Source: Flavobacteriales bacterium UBA4466
GTDB lineage: Bacteria; Bacteroidota; Bacteroidia; Flavobacteriales_D; Sanyastnellaceae
Reading direction: 5' to 3'
Length of the DNA: 60,648 nt
Assembly: GCA_905182895.1 (NCBI GenBank)
Contig: CAJJDD010000010.1
Coordinates: 1 to 60,648, forward strand
Made by a program: the position numbers and the translations under genes. This document shows positions 1 through 9,300 of this stretch, one piece after another. Position 1 is the stretch's first letter, and each line of letters starts with the position of its first letter. Under the pieces are notes generated by a model. It was not told the origin of the DNA, did no database searches, and saw only the letters and a list, made by a program, of their open reading frames with translations.

Positions 1-123
1 ATAAAGGTAAGCTAATGTGTATGCTAAAAGAGGGAATAGAAGAAGGACTAGCCAGTTTTTTTTTAGGTATTTATAGGCAGGCCTAAGGTCGTCTATTGTG
101 ATTATGCTTCCTGTGTTATTCAT
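1..123 (-). CDS. Wzz-like exopolysaccharide chain-length/tyrosine-kinase protein, N-terminus only
   Basis: Reading leftwards from an ATG at 123 gives 41 uninterrupted codons that run off the window edge. The peptide begins MNNTGSIITIDDLRPAY, continues with a short basic stretch (KYLKKNW) and then a hydrophobic segment (LVLLLFPLLAYTLAYL). This is the layout of Bacteroidota Wzz/capsular-polysaccharide chain-length proteins: a short cytosolic leader with an I-D-x-x-x-L motif, then the first membrane helix. It is divergent from the exosortase F operon, and exosortases often lie beside exopolysaccharide genes. With only the leader and one helix visible, the assignment rests on architecture and context. 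Confidence 0.55.
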   Translation of the reverse strand, partial: MNNTGSIITIDDLRPAYKYLKKNWLVLLLFPLLAYTLAYLY

Positions 124-231
124 TAGAGTAGTGCGCGAATTCACCTGCAAATATAGGTGTCTAGTTATAGGTTCATAAGGATTTGTTTGAAAGAATCTAC
201 TTATTCGGTTTATTCTTTAGGGGAGTTATAG

Positions 232-239
232 TAAATTTG
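232..239 (+). promoter_or_regulatory. Candidate Bacteroidota -7 promoter element of the exosortase F operon
   Basis: TAAATTTG at 232-239 matches the Bacteroidota -7 consensus TAnnTTTG. A TTTA at 209-212 lies 19 bases upstream, a fair -33 match. Transcription would start near 246 and leave a short leader before the ATG at 261. The rest of the 124-260 gap, between divergent genes, shows nothing else I can name. Confidence 0.4.
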
Positions 240-260
240 AAGTACAAATTAATTACAGGA

Positions 261-467
261 ATGTTCAAACATTTAGTTTTATTCATTTTCATTCTTTTTG
301 TAGTGTCCAGTTTTGGGCAAGACTCCCCATTCCCGGATGATACGCCCTGTGGCCCTCCTTTTGGAGACCCTTGCCCTATTCCTTTGGACGGTGGTGTGAG
401 CATTCTCATAGCTGCTGGATTGATTTATGGAGGGAAAAAAGTCAACGAATTAAATAAAAAGGGGTAA
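261..467 (+). CDS. Candidate exosortase substrate: 68-aa secreted protein with PLDGG C-terminal sorting signal
   Basis: Start chosen at ATG 261 because it opens directly into a signal peptide (MFKHLVLFIFILFVVSSFGQ); an in-frame TTG at 183 would add a non-matching leader. The mature part is only about 48 residues: a Pro/Asp/Cys-rich stretch with C30 and C38, then PLDGG (41-45), a hydrophobic segment (VSILIAAGLIY, 46-56) and a basic tail starting GGKK (57-60). Motif, membrane span and basic tail in that order is the tripartite C-terminal signal of exosortase targets and resembles the PID-CTERM type of Bacteroidota. It ends 7 bases before the exosortase gene. I infer it is the local substrate; the function of the short mature peptide is unknown. 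Confidence 0.6.
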   Translation: MFKHLVLFIFILFVVSSFGQDSPFPDDTPCGPPFGDPCPIPLDGGVSILIAAGLIYGGKKVNELNKKG

Positions 468-473
468 GGAATA

Positions 474-1004
474 GTGAGCCATTCGATAAAGAAATTTTTC
501 ATTTTTTTTGTAGTTTGTCTGCTCGTCTGGTACACGCTCTATGAGCTGGTATTAAGGCCCAGTATTATTTATGACGCATGGGTTATAGAGAGTATAGCCC
601 AGCAGGCTGGTCTATTGTTGGAGTGGTTTAACTATACTGTTCAGGTCGAAGATAGGCTCTACACGGGCTATTTAAATTATGTCAGTTTAGTTGGGAGTCA
701 AGGGGTTGTTATTGGTCCAGGCTGCGATGGATTGGTGGTAATGGCTTTGTTTTCTTTTTTTATACTATGTATGCCCGGTGCTGTAAAGCATAAGCTGTGG
801 TTTATTCCTTTGGGTGTCGTTAGTCTTCATGTGTTAAATGTAATTAGAGCTTCTGTTTTAACTGTTATTATGGCTAAGAATCCAGAGTGGCTTGCTTTTA
901 ACCATGACTATACGTTTACTGCTTTAATTTATGGCTTTGTCTTTTTGCTTTGGGTTAGTTGGACGAAATGCGTTGCAAACTCACTTAGCGCAAATGAAAA
1001 ATGA
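474..1004 (+). CDS. xrtF: Exosortase family protein XrtF
   Basis: 176-aa polytopic membrane protein of the exosortase/archaeosortase family, membrane cysteine transpeptidases that cleave C-terminal sorting signals. The expected catalytic residues are all present: C84 in GPGCDGLVVM, R125 in NVIRASVL and H144 in FNHDY. The length and the following partner gene fit the F subtype of Bacteroidota. The start is GTG at 474, just after the stop of the candidate substrate. Its stop overlaps the next start as ATGA at 1001-1004, so the genes are translationally coupled. No disruption is seen. Confidence 0.85.
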   Translation: MSHSIKKFFIFFVVCLLVWYTLYELVLRPSIIYDAWVIESIAQQAGLLLEWFNYTVQVEDRLYTGYLNYVSLVGSQGVVIGPGCDGLVVMALFSFFILCMPGAVKHKLWFIPLGVVSLHVLNVIRASVLTVIMAKNPEWLAFNHDYTFTALIYGFVFLLWVSWTKCVANSLSANEK

Positions 1005-1513
1005 GAGGAACCGTCATTTGTTTTGTCATTGCTACGCTGGCGCTTGGTTTTTTCCAGGAAAGAGTAAAGATTAGTATAAATTTTAATCTAAAAAGTGCGG
1101 GCTTGATTGCCGATTACGACTCGCTGGATGCTGAGAGCAGGATGAGGGCTATACAGAAATCTAAGATTGGCAGGCCCTATGATTACTATTACAGTCACAA
1201 CTCAGTAAATTTGCTGTACAGGTTAAACGTAAGAGAGTTGGTCGTGTTAAAGTGGTTGGCGTCTGTTTTGTTTGTTTTTACGCATTTGAGTCTGGGTCTG
1301 TGGCTGCTTAAAGCGCTTAGATTAGGGATGCGTAGATGGCTAGTTCAGGGATATGCTCTCTTGTTTGGTGCGGCAGCTGTGGTATATATAATAGGTGTGG
1401 TTTTGGGTGTGGACTTTTACCTCCTGGCGAGGAGGATTGTAGGTTTTCTGCAGTCACCATTGCCGGTTCTCGTTCTAATTATACGTAGTAAATTTGATTC
1501 TAATGATGGGTAA
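1001..1513 (+). CDS. Exosortase F system-associated membrane protein
   Basis: 170-aa membrane protein coupled by ATGA overlap to xrtF. It has an N-terminal hydrophobic segment (residues 4-18), a polar loop, a pair of central helices (about 80-105 and 115-140) and the ending LLARRIVGFLQSPLPVLVLI, which resembles the conserved end of the exosortase F-associated family always found beside XrtF. Its molecular role is not established; co-occurrence suggests it is part of the sorting machine. Family assignment is from position and the C-terminal pattern. Confidence 0.7.
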   Translation: MRGTVICFVIATLALGFFQERVKISINFNLKSAGLIADYDSLDAESRMRAIQKSKIGRPYDYYYSHNSVNLLYRLNVRELVVLKWLASVLFVFTHLSLGLWLLKALRLGMRRWLVQGYALLFGAAAVVYIIGVVLGVDFYLLARRIVGFLQSPLPVLVLIIRSKFDSNDG

Positions 1514-1985
1514 GGTATTTCAAAATAAATTTAGTCCAGAGTCTAAATTATGGGTTTTTCAATCGGATAAAGAGTTGGATGGTGAGTCTGTGCTGGGCGA
1601 GTTGTCTTCATTCTTCGCTAATTGGCAGACTCATGGCCGAAAAGTTGAAAGTGCTTGTTCCGTTATTGAGGGGAGGTTTCTTCTAGTGGTGGTAAATGAG
1701 GGTAGCTATACAGTATCGGGTTGTGCTATAGATGAGCTTACAAAGACTATACGTAAAGTAGGTGAGGGACGTAATTTAAATTTACTAGATCGGGGTGGGT
1801 TTTACTATGTTGTTTCGGAGGGGTTGTCTTATGTGAAGTTCACAGACTTTAAAAAGCTTTACCAGCAGGGAGTGTTAAAGGATGATACGGATTTTTATGA
1901 TGCTTCCATTAGCATTAATCGCGAGCTGTCTACCAGGTGGGGTTCTAAAATTAAAGATTCATGGATTAAGAATAGGTTTTTGTGA
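1503..1985 (+). CDS. Conserved Bacteroidota cytosolic protein (often mislabelled ABC transporter ATPase)
   Basis: About 160 aa. The TTG at 1494 is an alternative start, but two ATGs at 1503 and 1506 are more likely and overlap the upstream stop (1511-1513). Recognisable family features are LWVFQSDKEL near the N-terminus, SSFFANWQTHG, RFLLVVVNE, SGCAIDELTKTI and LLDRGGFYYV. No Walker A motif is present, so the ATPase label seen on relatives is not supported. Overlap with the exosortase genes says it is co-transcribed, but relatives also occur elsewhere, so the functional link is open. Confidence 0.6.
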   Translation: MMGKVFQNKFSPESKLWVFQSDKELDGESVLGELSSFFANWQTHGRKVESACSVIEGRFLLVVVNEGSYTVSGCAIDELTKTIRKVGEGRNLNLLDRGGFYYVVSEGLSYVKFTDFKKLYQQGVLKDDTDFYDASISINRELSTRWGSKIKDSWIKNRFL

Positions 1986-2036
1986 TCATTAAACGCGCTT
2001 TTAGTCTATCGTTCTAAAAAGAAATTATTTTTTTTA

Positions 2037-2067
2037 TTGTGTCAGTTCGAGATTATTTCTTATCTTG
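2037..2067 (+). promoter_or_regulatory. Possible promoter in the 334-base gap before the first repeat protein
   Basis: TTG at 2037-2039 and TATCTTG at 2061-2067 are 21 bases apart, a loose match to the Bacteroidota -33/-7 pair. If used, the leader would be about 250 bases. The gap 1986-2319 is AT-rich, holds no gene I can support, has a copy of the GCGTTGCAA motif at 2258-2266 and ends in a tandem heptamer repeat. Confidence 0.3.
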
Positions 2068-2294
2068 CCCTACGCTATTCAAAAGCACAAGGATTAATTT
2101 ACTGACCAACGGACTCTCTATTCTAGAGAGGTTTTCCCCTTATTTTGGAATGCCAAAAAACTAACTAATTTTTTTACAGTATTGATAAACAAGTGTTTAA
2201 AAAAAGTATCAGGTTTTAAAATACCTAGTATACATCGGTGTTCATCCGGTGTATTTTGCGTTGCAATTCAATCAAATAACATATAATAATTATT

Positions 2295-2315
2295 AACCAA
2301 TAACCAATAACCAAT
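2295..2315 (+). repeat. Tandem heptamer (AACCAAT)x3 just upstream of the adhesin start
   Basis: Three perfect copies of AACCAAT occupy 2295-2315 and end five bases before the ATG at 2320. This is where the ribosome-binding region of the repeat protein gene should lie. Copy number changes would alter leader length rather than reading frame. A single related TAACCAAAT sits at 6350-6358, in the leader of the next repeat protein. Confidence 0.7.
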
Positions 2316-2391
2316 ATAAATGAAAAAAATTTACAAAAAAATGATTTACTTCTTAGCTCAGATACAATAGTTTGGCACAGTGTTTGCTCAG

Positions 2392-2962
2392 GCAAACGAT
2401 TTGTGTGCAAATGCTGAAAGTTTAGCTACTGACGGTACTGTAGCTTCAGGAGATAACACGGGTGCTACTGTTACTGCAAATGCTGGACTGGGAGATTCTA
2501 CTGGTGCGCCAGAAGTGTGGTATTCTTTCGTAGGTACTGGTAATACAGTAGTCGTTGAAACTTTCGCGAACGGAATGACTGATTCTCAACTAATTATTTA
2601 TGATGGTTGTGGCGGACCTGCTCTTCTGTTCGATGATGACGGAGCAGCGCCTGGAAATATGTCTTTGATATCTTTCTGTACTACTTTAGGTACTGTATAC
2701 GCTGTTGAGGTTCAAGGATGGAATGGTGCTGTAGGCTCTTTCGATATCTCTGCTACCGATAGTGGTCTAGTTGAATATTGTTCAGATGCATTAGCTTCTA
2801 ACTATAACGCAGCTCCTGGAGCTTGTGATGTAGAAAACAATGCTACTTGTTCATTCGCAGGTTGTACGTCTGCTACGGCATTAAACTATGATATAAATGC
2901 TGCTACTGATGATGGTTCTTGTATAGAGCCAGGATGTGCTGATGCACCTCTTAACTGGGCTA
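2392..2962 (+). repeat. Long inter-gene direct repeat, copy 1 (partner 7716-8290)
   Basis: This jelly-roll-plus-Cys-module segment of the first repeat protein recurs almost base for base in the second at 7716-8290, over about 570 bases. The shared part includes the stretch encoding YSFVGTGNTVVVETFANGM and the junction to the next CUB-like domain. Differences are scattered substitutions and a three-base length change near the start. Confidence 0.8.
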
Positions 2963-3785
2963 ACTGTTATGACTCTGGTGAAACTGCGGGGACATTATTT
3001 GGAGGAAATACTCCAGCAGATGTAGTTACTCTTTCTTTCAATGCAGGAACAATCGAAGTTGATTGGGATATCATTACCTTTTATGACGGTTCAGATAACA
3101 CTGCAGCTGTAATAGCAGGACCTCTTGATGGAGATTTAACTGGTTTAATTGTTCAATCAACTGGACAGAATATGTATGTAGAAATTATTTCTGATACTTC
3201 AAATTCTTGTTTTTAAATAAACGAGACAGCTATAGATGCTGACTATTACTGTTCTGCAATAGTAATTTTGGGTTGTACTGATTCTGCAGCTACGAATTAC
3301 GATCCAACGGCTAACACTGATGACGGTTCTTGTTCTTCGCAGGTTGTACGTCTGCTACGGCATTAAACTATGATGTAAATGCTACTGCTGATGATGGTTC
3401 TTGTATAGAGCCAGGATGTGCTGATGCACCTCTTAACTGGGCTAACTGTTATGACTCTGGTGAAACTGCGGGGACATTATTTGTAGGAAATACTCCAGCA
3501 GATGTAGCTACTCTTTCTTTCAATGCAGGAACAATCGAAGTTGATTGGGATTTTATTACCTTTTATGACGGTTCAGATAACACTGCAGCTGTAATAGCAG
3601 GACCTCTCGAGGGAGATTTAACTGGTTTAGTTGTTCAGTCAACCTAAATTAATTTGTAATTAGGAAATTTCATACTTCAAATTCTTGTTTTTAAATAAAC
3701 GAGACAGCTATAGATGCTGACTATTACTGTTCTGCAATAGTAATTTTGGTTGTACTGATCCTTTAGCTACGAATTACAATCAGGA
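2854..3785 (+). repeat. Tandem ~480-bp repeat within the first repeat protein
   Basis: Unit 1 (2854-3320) and unit 2 (3336-3785) align with an offset of about 482 bases. Each encodes one Cys module plus one CUB-like domain. Identity is very high from 2854 to 3163 and again from 3197, and drops in the short stretch 3640-3676 of unit 2, where the frame is also lost. The short gap may mark a local assembly or read error. Confidence 0.75.
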
Positions 3786-6319
3786 GCAAACACTGATGAT
3801 GGAAGTTGTGCTTTACAGGTTTTCGGTTGTAATGATGCTGCTGCTTTAAACTATGATGCTGCTGCAGATTCTTGTGATGGTCTTGTAGGCGGTACAGATA
3901 CTTCTTGTTGTACATACCCTCCAGCTAATGATGATTGTTCAGGAGCTATTGCTGTAGCTTGTGGTGATGTTGTTTCTGGAACTAGTTTGAATTCTACTGT
4001 AGGTAACGAAGTATTAGCTTTAGAGTGTGGAACTATTATTCAAGGTCCTGGAGTTTGGTATTCTTTCTCTTCTGCTGGAAGTGAAGAGGTGACATTCAGT
4101 ACTTGTGGTTCTGCTTTAGATACGAAAATTAACGTTTTCAGTGGTTCTTGTGGAGCTTATGTATGTGCTGGTGGTAATGATGATGATTGTGGTGTACAGT
4201 CTAACGTAACTATAATTACACCTGCTACTCCTACAGACTACTTTATTCATGTTTCAGGATGGAATGGTAATGTTGGTCTTTTTGACTTAGCTGTTACTTG
4301 TGATGTAGCTACTTGTATACCTCCTGTAAATGATGTGTGTGCTTCAGCTTTTCCAATTCCAGATGGTGTTGCTTTCCTAGATGATAACGTTTGTGCTCAA
4401 GCAAATGATTTATCTCCAGCTTGTGCTGGTTTTGGATTCGTTGATGGTGTTTGGTACACTTGGAATTCTGGTGCTAGTAATGCATTAACTTTAGATTTCG
4501 GGCCTGCTGTAACTCCAGATGCTGGAGATTCTGCTGCTGCTAATCCATCTATCGCTATGTTTAGTGGTAACTGTGCTAACCCTACTGAGCTTAATTGTTT
4601 TAACGGAGCTGCTTCTGAAAGCATCACCGGATTAAATATTAATACTACTTATTACTTTTTAGTATTTACTGATGCTGATGTTGATCAAGGTCAATTTGAT
4701 TTAACGTTAACTGGTGGAGTAGCTGGTTGTGCTACTGTCGGAGCTTGTAATTATGATGCTTCTGCTACTGTTGATGATGGTTCTTGTGATTTATCTTGTT
4801 TAGGTTGTACGGATCCATTAGCTCTTAACTATGATGCAGCAGCACTTGCTGATGATGGTTCTTGTGTAGTTCCTTCATGTGATCCTATCGTGAGCACTGA
4901 GGCTGCTATTTGTTATGACAGTAATGGTAACGAAACATATAACTTTACTGAAAACACTCCTGGAGAGGGAGTTTCTGTCCTTTTCAATGCTGGTACAGTT
5001 GAGGTAAATTGGGATGTGATTTTTGTCTTTGATGATTTAGGTGTTCAGTTGAATACTCAAATCGATGGAGATTTAACAGGATTAATATTTACTTCTGCAG
5101 GTGCACTGTCTATAAACATTGTTTCTGATGCTTCTGTTTCTTGTGCTTCTGGATCACAGACTGAAATCAGTCTTACGGTTTATTGTGGTGCTCTAGAAGT
5201 AGTAGGATGTTTTGATCCTTTAGCTACTAACTATGATGCAGCTGCTAACTCTGGAGATCAGGTAGCTTTATGTCAGTACTTAGGTTGTACAGACGTATTG
5301 GCATGTAATTATGAGGCTTTAGCTATACTGATGATGGTTCTTGTTGTTTAACTAACTGTGTTACTGTGACTATTACAGATACTTTCGGTGACGGAGGAGC
5401 TTCAGTTACCATCTTCGATGATTTAGGGAACACTGTAGCATCTCTTGTTCATGTAGCAGGTGCTGAAACTGTTGGAACTTTCTGTATCGCTGATGCTTGT
5501 GCTGATGTGGTTGTATCTGTTGATATTTCCCAGGTGAATCTGGAGTATTAGATAGCAGATCAAAATGGTGAGCTTCTTAATTTTGCTACTGGTTCTATCA
5601 CTGGAAATTCTACAACTACTATTACTGTAGGAGCTGCTGTAGGTTGTGTAGTGAGTGGATGTACTGATGTCACTGCATTAAACTATAACGCTGCAGCTAA
5701 CGCTGATTGTTTAGATGTATTTGGAGGAACTGATGTTTCTTGTTGTGTTTATCCAGTAGCTAATAATGACTGTGACGGAGCTATCGCTCTTGCTGCAGGA
5801 GTTGAAGCAGCTTGGGATTCAAATAACTACAGATGATTCAGGAAACAACTGTTCTCCTACATTAACTAAATGTGTAGGTATCTTATACGACCAACTTGAC
5901 TAAAGTGCTTTACTTCTTCTTCTTCAAGGTGGTAAGTAGCTATCTGGGAAGGTGATCGTTCTGCTTTGACATTAGTAATGTGGGAGCCTAATGACCGATT
6001 AACTACTGCTAATCGTCCTGTGTTAACTGCTGGAGTTACTTACTCTATCCAAACTGGATCTAACGCTGATTTCGGTCCTACTAAGTACAGGAACGATTCT
6101 ATTAGAAGAAGGGTTATGTAGAGGATGTACTTATATATCTTCTCCAGATTACTCTGCTGCTGCAGGTGTAGATGATGGTTCTTGTACTTTCGAGGATTGT
6201 TCTTGTCCTGGAGACTTTACAGGTGACGGTTTCATTAACGTAAGTGATCTTGGTGGATTCCTTGGAGCTTTCGGTGAAGCATGTGAATAATTAATATATT
6301 AAGCAACTAAATTTTAATG

Positions 6320-6350
6320 GGGAGCCTCTTAAAGAGGAGGCTCCCTTTTT
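6320..6350 (+). terminator. Rho-independent terminator after the first repeat protein
   Basis: GGGAGCCTC (6320-6328) pairs with GAGGCTCCC (6337-6345) around an 8-base loop and is followed by TTTTT. It lies 30 bases after the stop codon at 6288-6290 and separates the two repeat-protein genes into their own transcription units. Confidence 0.85.
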
Positions 6351-6385
6351 AACCAAATATTTATTAACTATATAAAAAAACAATT

Positions 6386-9300
6386 ATGAAAAAACTCTTA
6401 TTTTCATTTCTAATGGTGTCAGTCTGTTTCCTCGGAAACGCACAGTTAACCACAGTCACCGTGGAGGAAATACCATTAACCGGATTCGTTGGTGCTACCG
6501 ACTTTACGGGATCTACAAATTATAGACTTTACGCAGAGGTTGCAGATGCAGCTGATCAAGTAACTGCTGTAATTGGAAATGACGTCTGTACTGCAGACGT
6601 AAGTTCGACTACGTCCATTCTACAGAAGCTGCCGCTGCAGGTCCGGACTAACTACTGACGGTATCAATACTTTTTTCTTCGGTTTCGGTGCCTTAGATCT
6701 GAGATATAACTCAGCCTTAGGGATTGGGATAGGTGCTGCGGGTTTACAAGGTGTCCCTGAAGGTGAGGATCCTAATGGCTCATTGATCCGGCTTTTGGAG
6801 CTGTCGATGGGTTAGGAGCTGCAATTGCTGGTTCTACTAACGTTATTGGTGATGGCTTTGCTGCTTTCCCTACTGGTGGCAATATTTTTATTAATACATT
6901 TACTGGGGGTACTTGGTTTTCTACTTCCAGGTGCTAATGCTATAGGTTTTGGTGTAAATAACTCTGTATTTCTAGGTTCGTTCACGACTGATGGAGATTT
7001 CTCTTTTAACATTAGTGTGGGTATCCAAGATGATTTAGCTGGTAATATAGATTACATAAACTGTGATCCAGCGAATGCAGGTTTAGGATTATCGTATCCT
7101 GGTGTAGTTTTGGAAGGTTGTACAGACGGTACTGCTTGTAACTACGATTCTGCTGCTGTTGTAGATGATGCTTCTTGTGTTTTTGCTACAGGCTGTGACG
7201 CATGTGACGGAGTTGGTGGTGTAACTGATAATCCAGAAGCAGGAGATCTTTGTGATGATTCAGATGCTGGTACAGAAAATGATATGATCCAAGCTGATTG
7301 TTCATGTGCTGGTACTCCAGTAGCTGCTGACCCATGTTCTACTGCTATTGATGTAAATCTTATGGAAGCAAAAGTTGCTATTGCAGGAGATTTAGATGCT
7401 ACTATTGGTTCTTGTTTCAATGCACCTACTGCTATGAACTGGTTCTTCTATACAGCTACTGCTGATGGTGAAGTAACAGTTTCTTCTTTCGGAATTGGTG
7501 GAACTGATTCTGAGGTTGCTGCTGCTACTGGTACATGTGCTGGTGGGCTTACAGAAATTGCTTGTAACCAAGATTTTGATGGTAATTTTCCTTACGAATC
7601 TGAAATTACATTCGCTGTAACTAACGGTGAAACTTATTATATCGTTTGGGGTGATGGTTGGGATGCGGCTGCATTTGACTTTACAGTTGCTTTTGGTATT
7701 CCTGCTGTAGCTCCTGCAAATGATTTATGTGCAAATGCTCCTGAAGGTTTAGCTACTGACGGTACTGTAGCTTCAGGAGATAACACAGACGCTACCGCTA
7801 CTGCAGATGCTGGACTGGGAGGTTCTGCTGGTGCGCCAGAAGTGTGGTATTCTTTCGTAGGTACTGGTAATACAGTAGTCGTTGAAACTTTCGCGAACGG
7901 AATGACTGATTCTCAATTAATTATTTATGATGGTTGTGGCGGAACTGCTCTTGAGTACAATGATGACAAAGCAGCGCCAGGAAATATGTCTTTGATATCT
8001 TTCTGTACTACTTTAGGTGCTGTATACGCTGTTGAGGTTCAAGGATGGAATGGACAACTAGGATCTTTCGACATCTCTGTTACAGATGGTGGTGTAGTTG
8101 AATATTGTTCAGATGCATTAGCTTCTAACTATAACGCAGCTCCTGGAGCTTGTGATGTAGAAAACAATGCTACTTGTTCATTCGCAGGTTGTACGTCTGC
8201 TACGGCATTAAACTATGATATAAATGCTGCTACTGATGATGGTTCTTGTATAGAGCCAGGATGTGCTGATGCACCTCTTAACTGGACTTATTGTTATGAT
8301 TCTAATGAATCAGGTGGACCAGTTTTCGTTGGAAATAATGCTACAGATGTTGTATCTATTATGTTCAATACAGGTACATTTGAAAGTTGTTGTGATGATA
8401 TTACTATCTATGATGGAATGGATAATACAGCTGCTATTCTTGCGGGGCCTTTAACTGATGTAGCTGGTTTGACAGTTCAATCAACTGGTCAGTACTTATA
8501 TGTAGAGATAAATTCTGATGCTTCTTGGTCTTGCCAAAGTGGTCAAAATGGTGGACCTCAAATTGATGCTGTAATTGTTACAGGAGGTTTAGTAACTGGT
8601 GAATCTAGTGGTTCTATTGATTTTAGTCTCAACACTAATTGTGATGTACTTGGTTGTACAGATAATGCTGCACTTAACTATGATCCTTTAGCTACTTTAG
8701 ATGATGCTTCTTGTATTCTTCCAGGATGTACTGGTACACCTCTTAACTGGACTTATTGTTATGATTCTAATGAATCAGGTGGACCAGTTTTCGTTGGAAA
8801 TAATGCTACAGATGTTGTATCTATTATGTTCAATACAGGTACATTTGAAAGTTGTTGTGATATCATTACCTTTTATGACGGTTCAGATAACACTGAGCTG
8901 TATTAGCAGGACCTTTATATGATTTAACTGGTTTAATTTCAATACAACTGGTAGTATATATGTAGAGATAAATTCTGTTTCTTTCATGTGTTAGTGGTCA
9001 CAGATGGTGGCCAGCTATAGATGCTGACTATTACTGTTCTGCAATAGTAATTGCAGGATGTACTGATCCTTTAGCTACGAATTACAATCCAGCGGCTACT
9101 TTTGACGATGAATCTTGTATTGCCCCTGCTGTACCTAACGATACTCAAGCTGGTGCGGAATTATTAACGTTGACTGCTTTTGGAACTTGTACATCAGTTT
9201 TTGGTACTACAGATGGAGCTACTGATTCTCCTGAGTCTGTTAATCTTTCGGTGGTGCTTTTATCGATGTATGGTATGAAATAGTAGCTACTGAAGCAGGA

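Larger units (their letters stand above)
2320..6290 (+). pseudogene. Giant secreted Cys-rich repeat protein with dockerin-like tail (reading frame broken)
   Basis: Translation from ATG 2320 gives a signal-peptide-like start (MKKIYKKMIYFLAQIQ), an in-frame TAG at 2368, then FGTVFAQ and the mature protein. Domains in order: a jelly-roll/PPC-like domain (about 2390-2770); CUB-like domains carrying ITFYDG or related motifs (about 2935-3230, 3413-3690, 4870-5200); further jelly-roll-like domains (3915-4720); and at least eight short modules of the form G-C-T-D...NY...DDGSC. The end is CPGDFTGDGFINVSDLGGF followed by LGAFGEACE, a single Ca-binding dockerin-type loop. Frames shift near 3216-3336, 3640-3680, 3770, 5340, 5550 and at several points after 5830. 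The breaks are probably sequencing errors; the intact product would be about 1,300 aa. Likely a T9SS-exported surface or matrix protein. Confidence 0.7.

Noticed and set aside
183-260. TTG 183 as start of the exosortase substrate (94 aa)
   Set aside because: It adds a 26-residue leader before a complete signal peptide and lies upstream of the predicted transcription start.
1494-1985. ABC transporter ATPase function for the protein after the exosortase genes
   Set aside because: Relatives carry this label, but Walker A, Walker B and the ABC signature are all absent.
2295-3785. CRISPR array
   Set aside because: The repeats are long, coding and domain-sized or a simple heptamer; there are no 25-40-base repeats with unique spacers and no cas genes.
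8263-8454. Short ORFs at 8263-8454 and 8701-8922 inside the second adhesin
   Set aside because: They are alternate-frame readings of the duplicated CUB-like domain and mirror each other only because the DNA is repeated.
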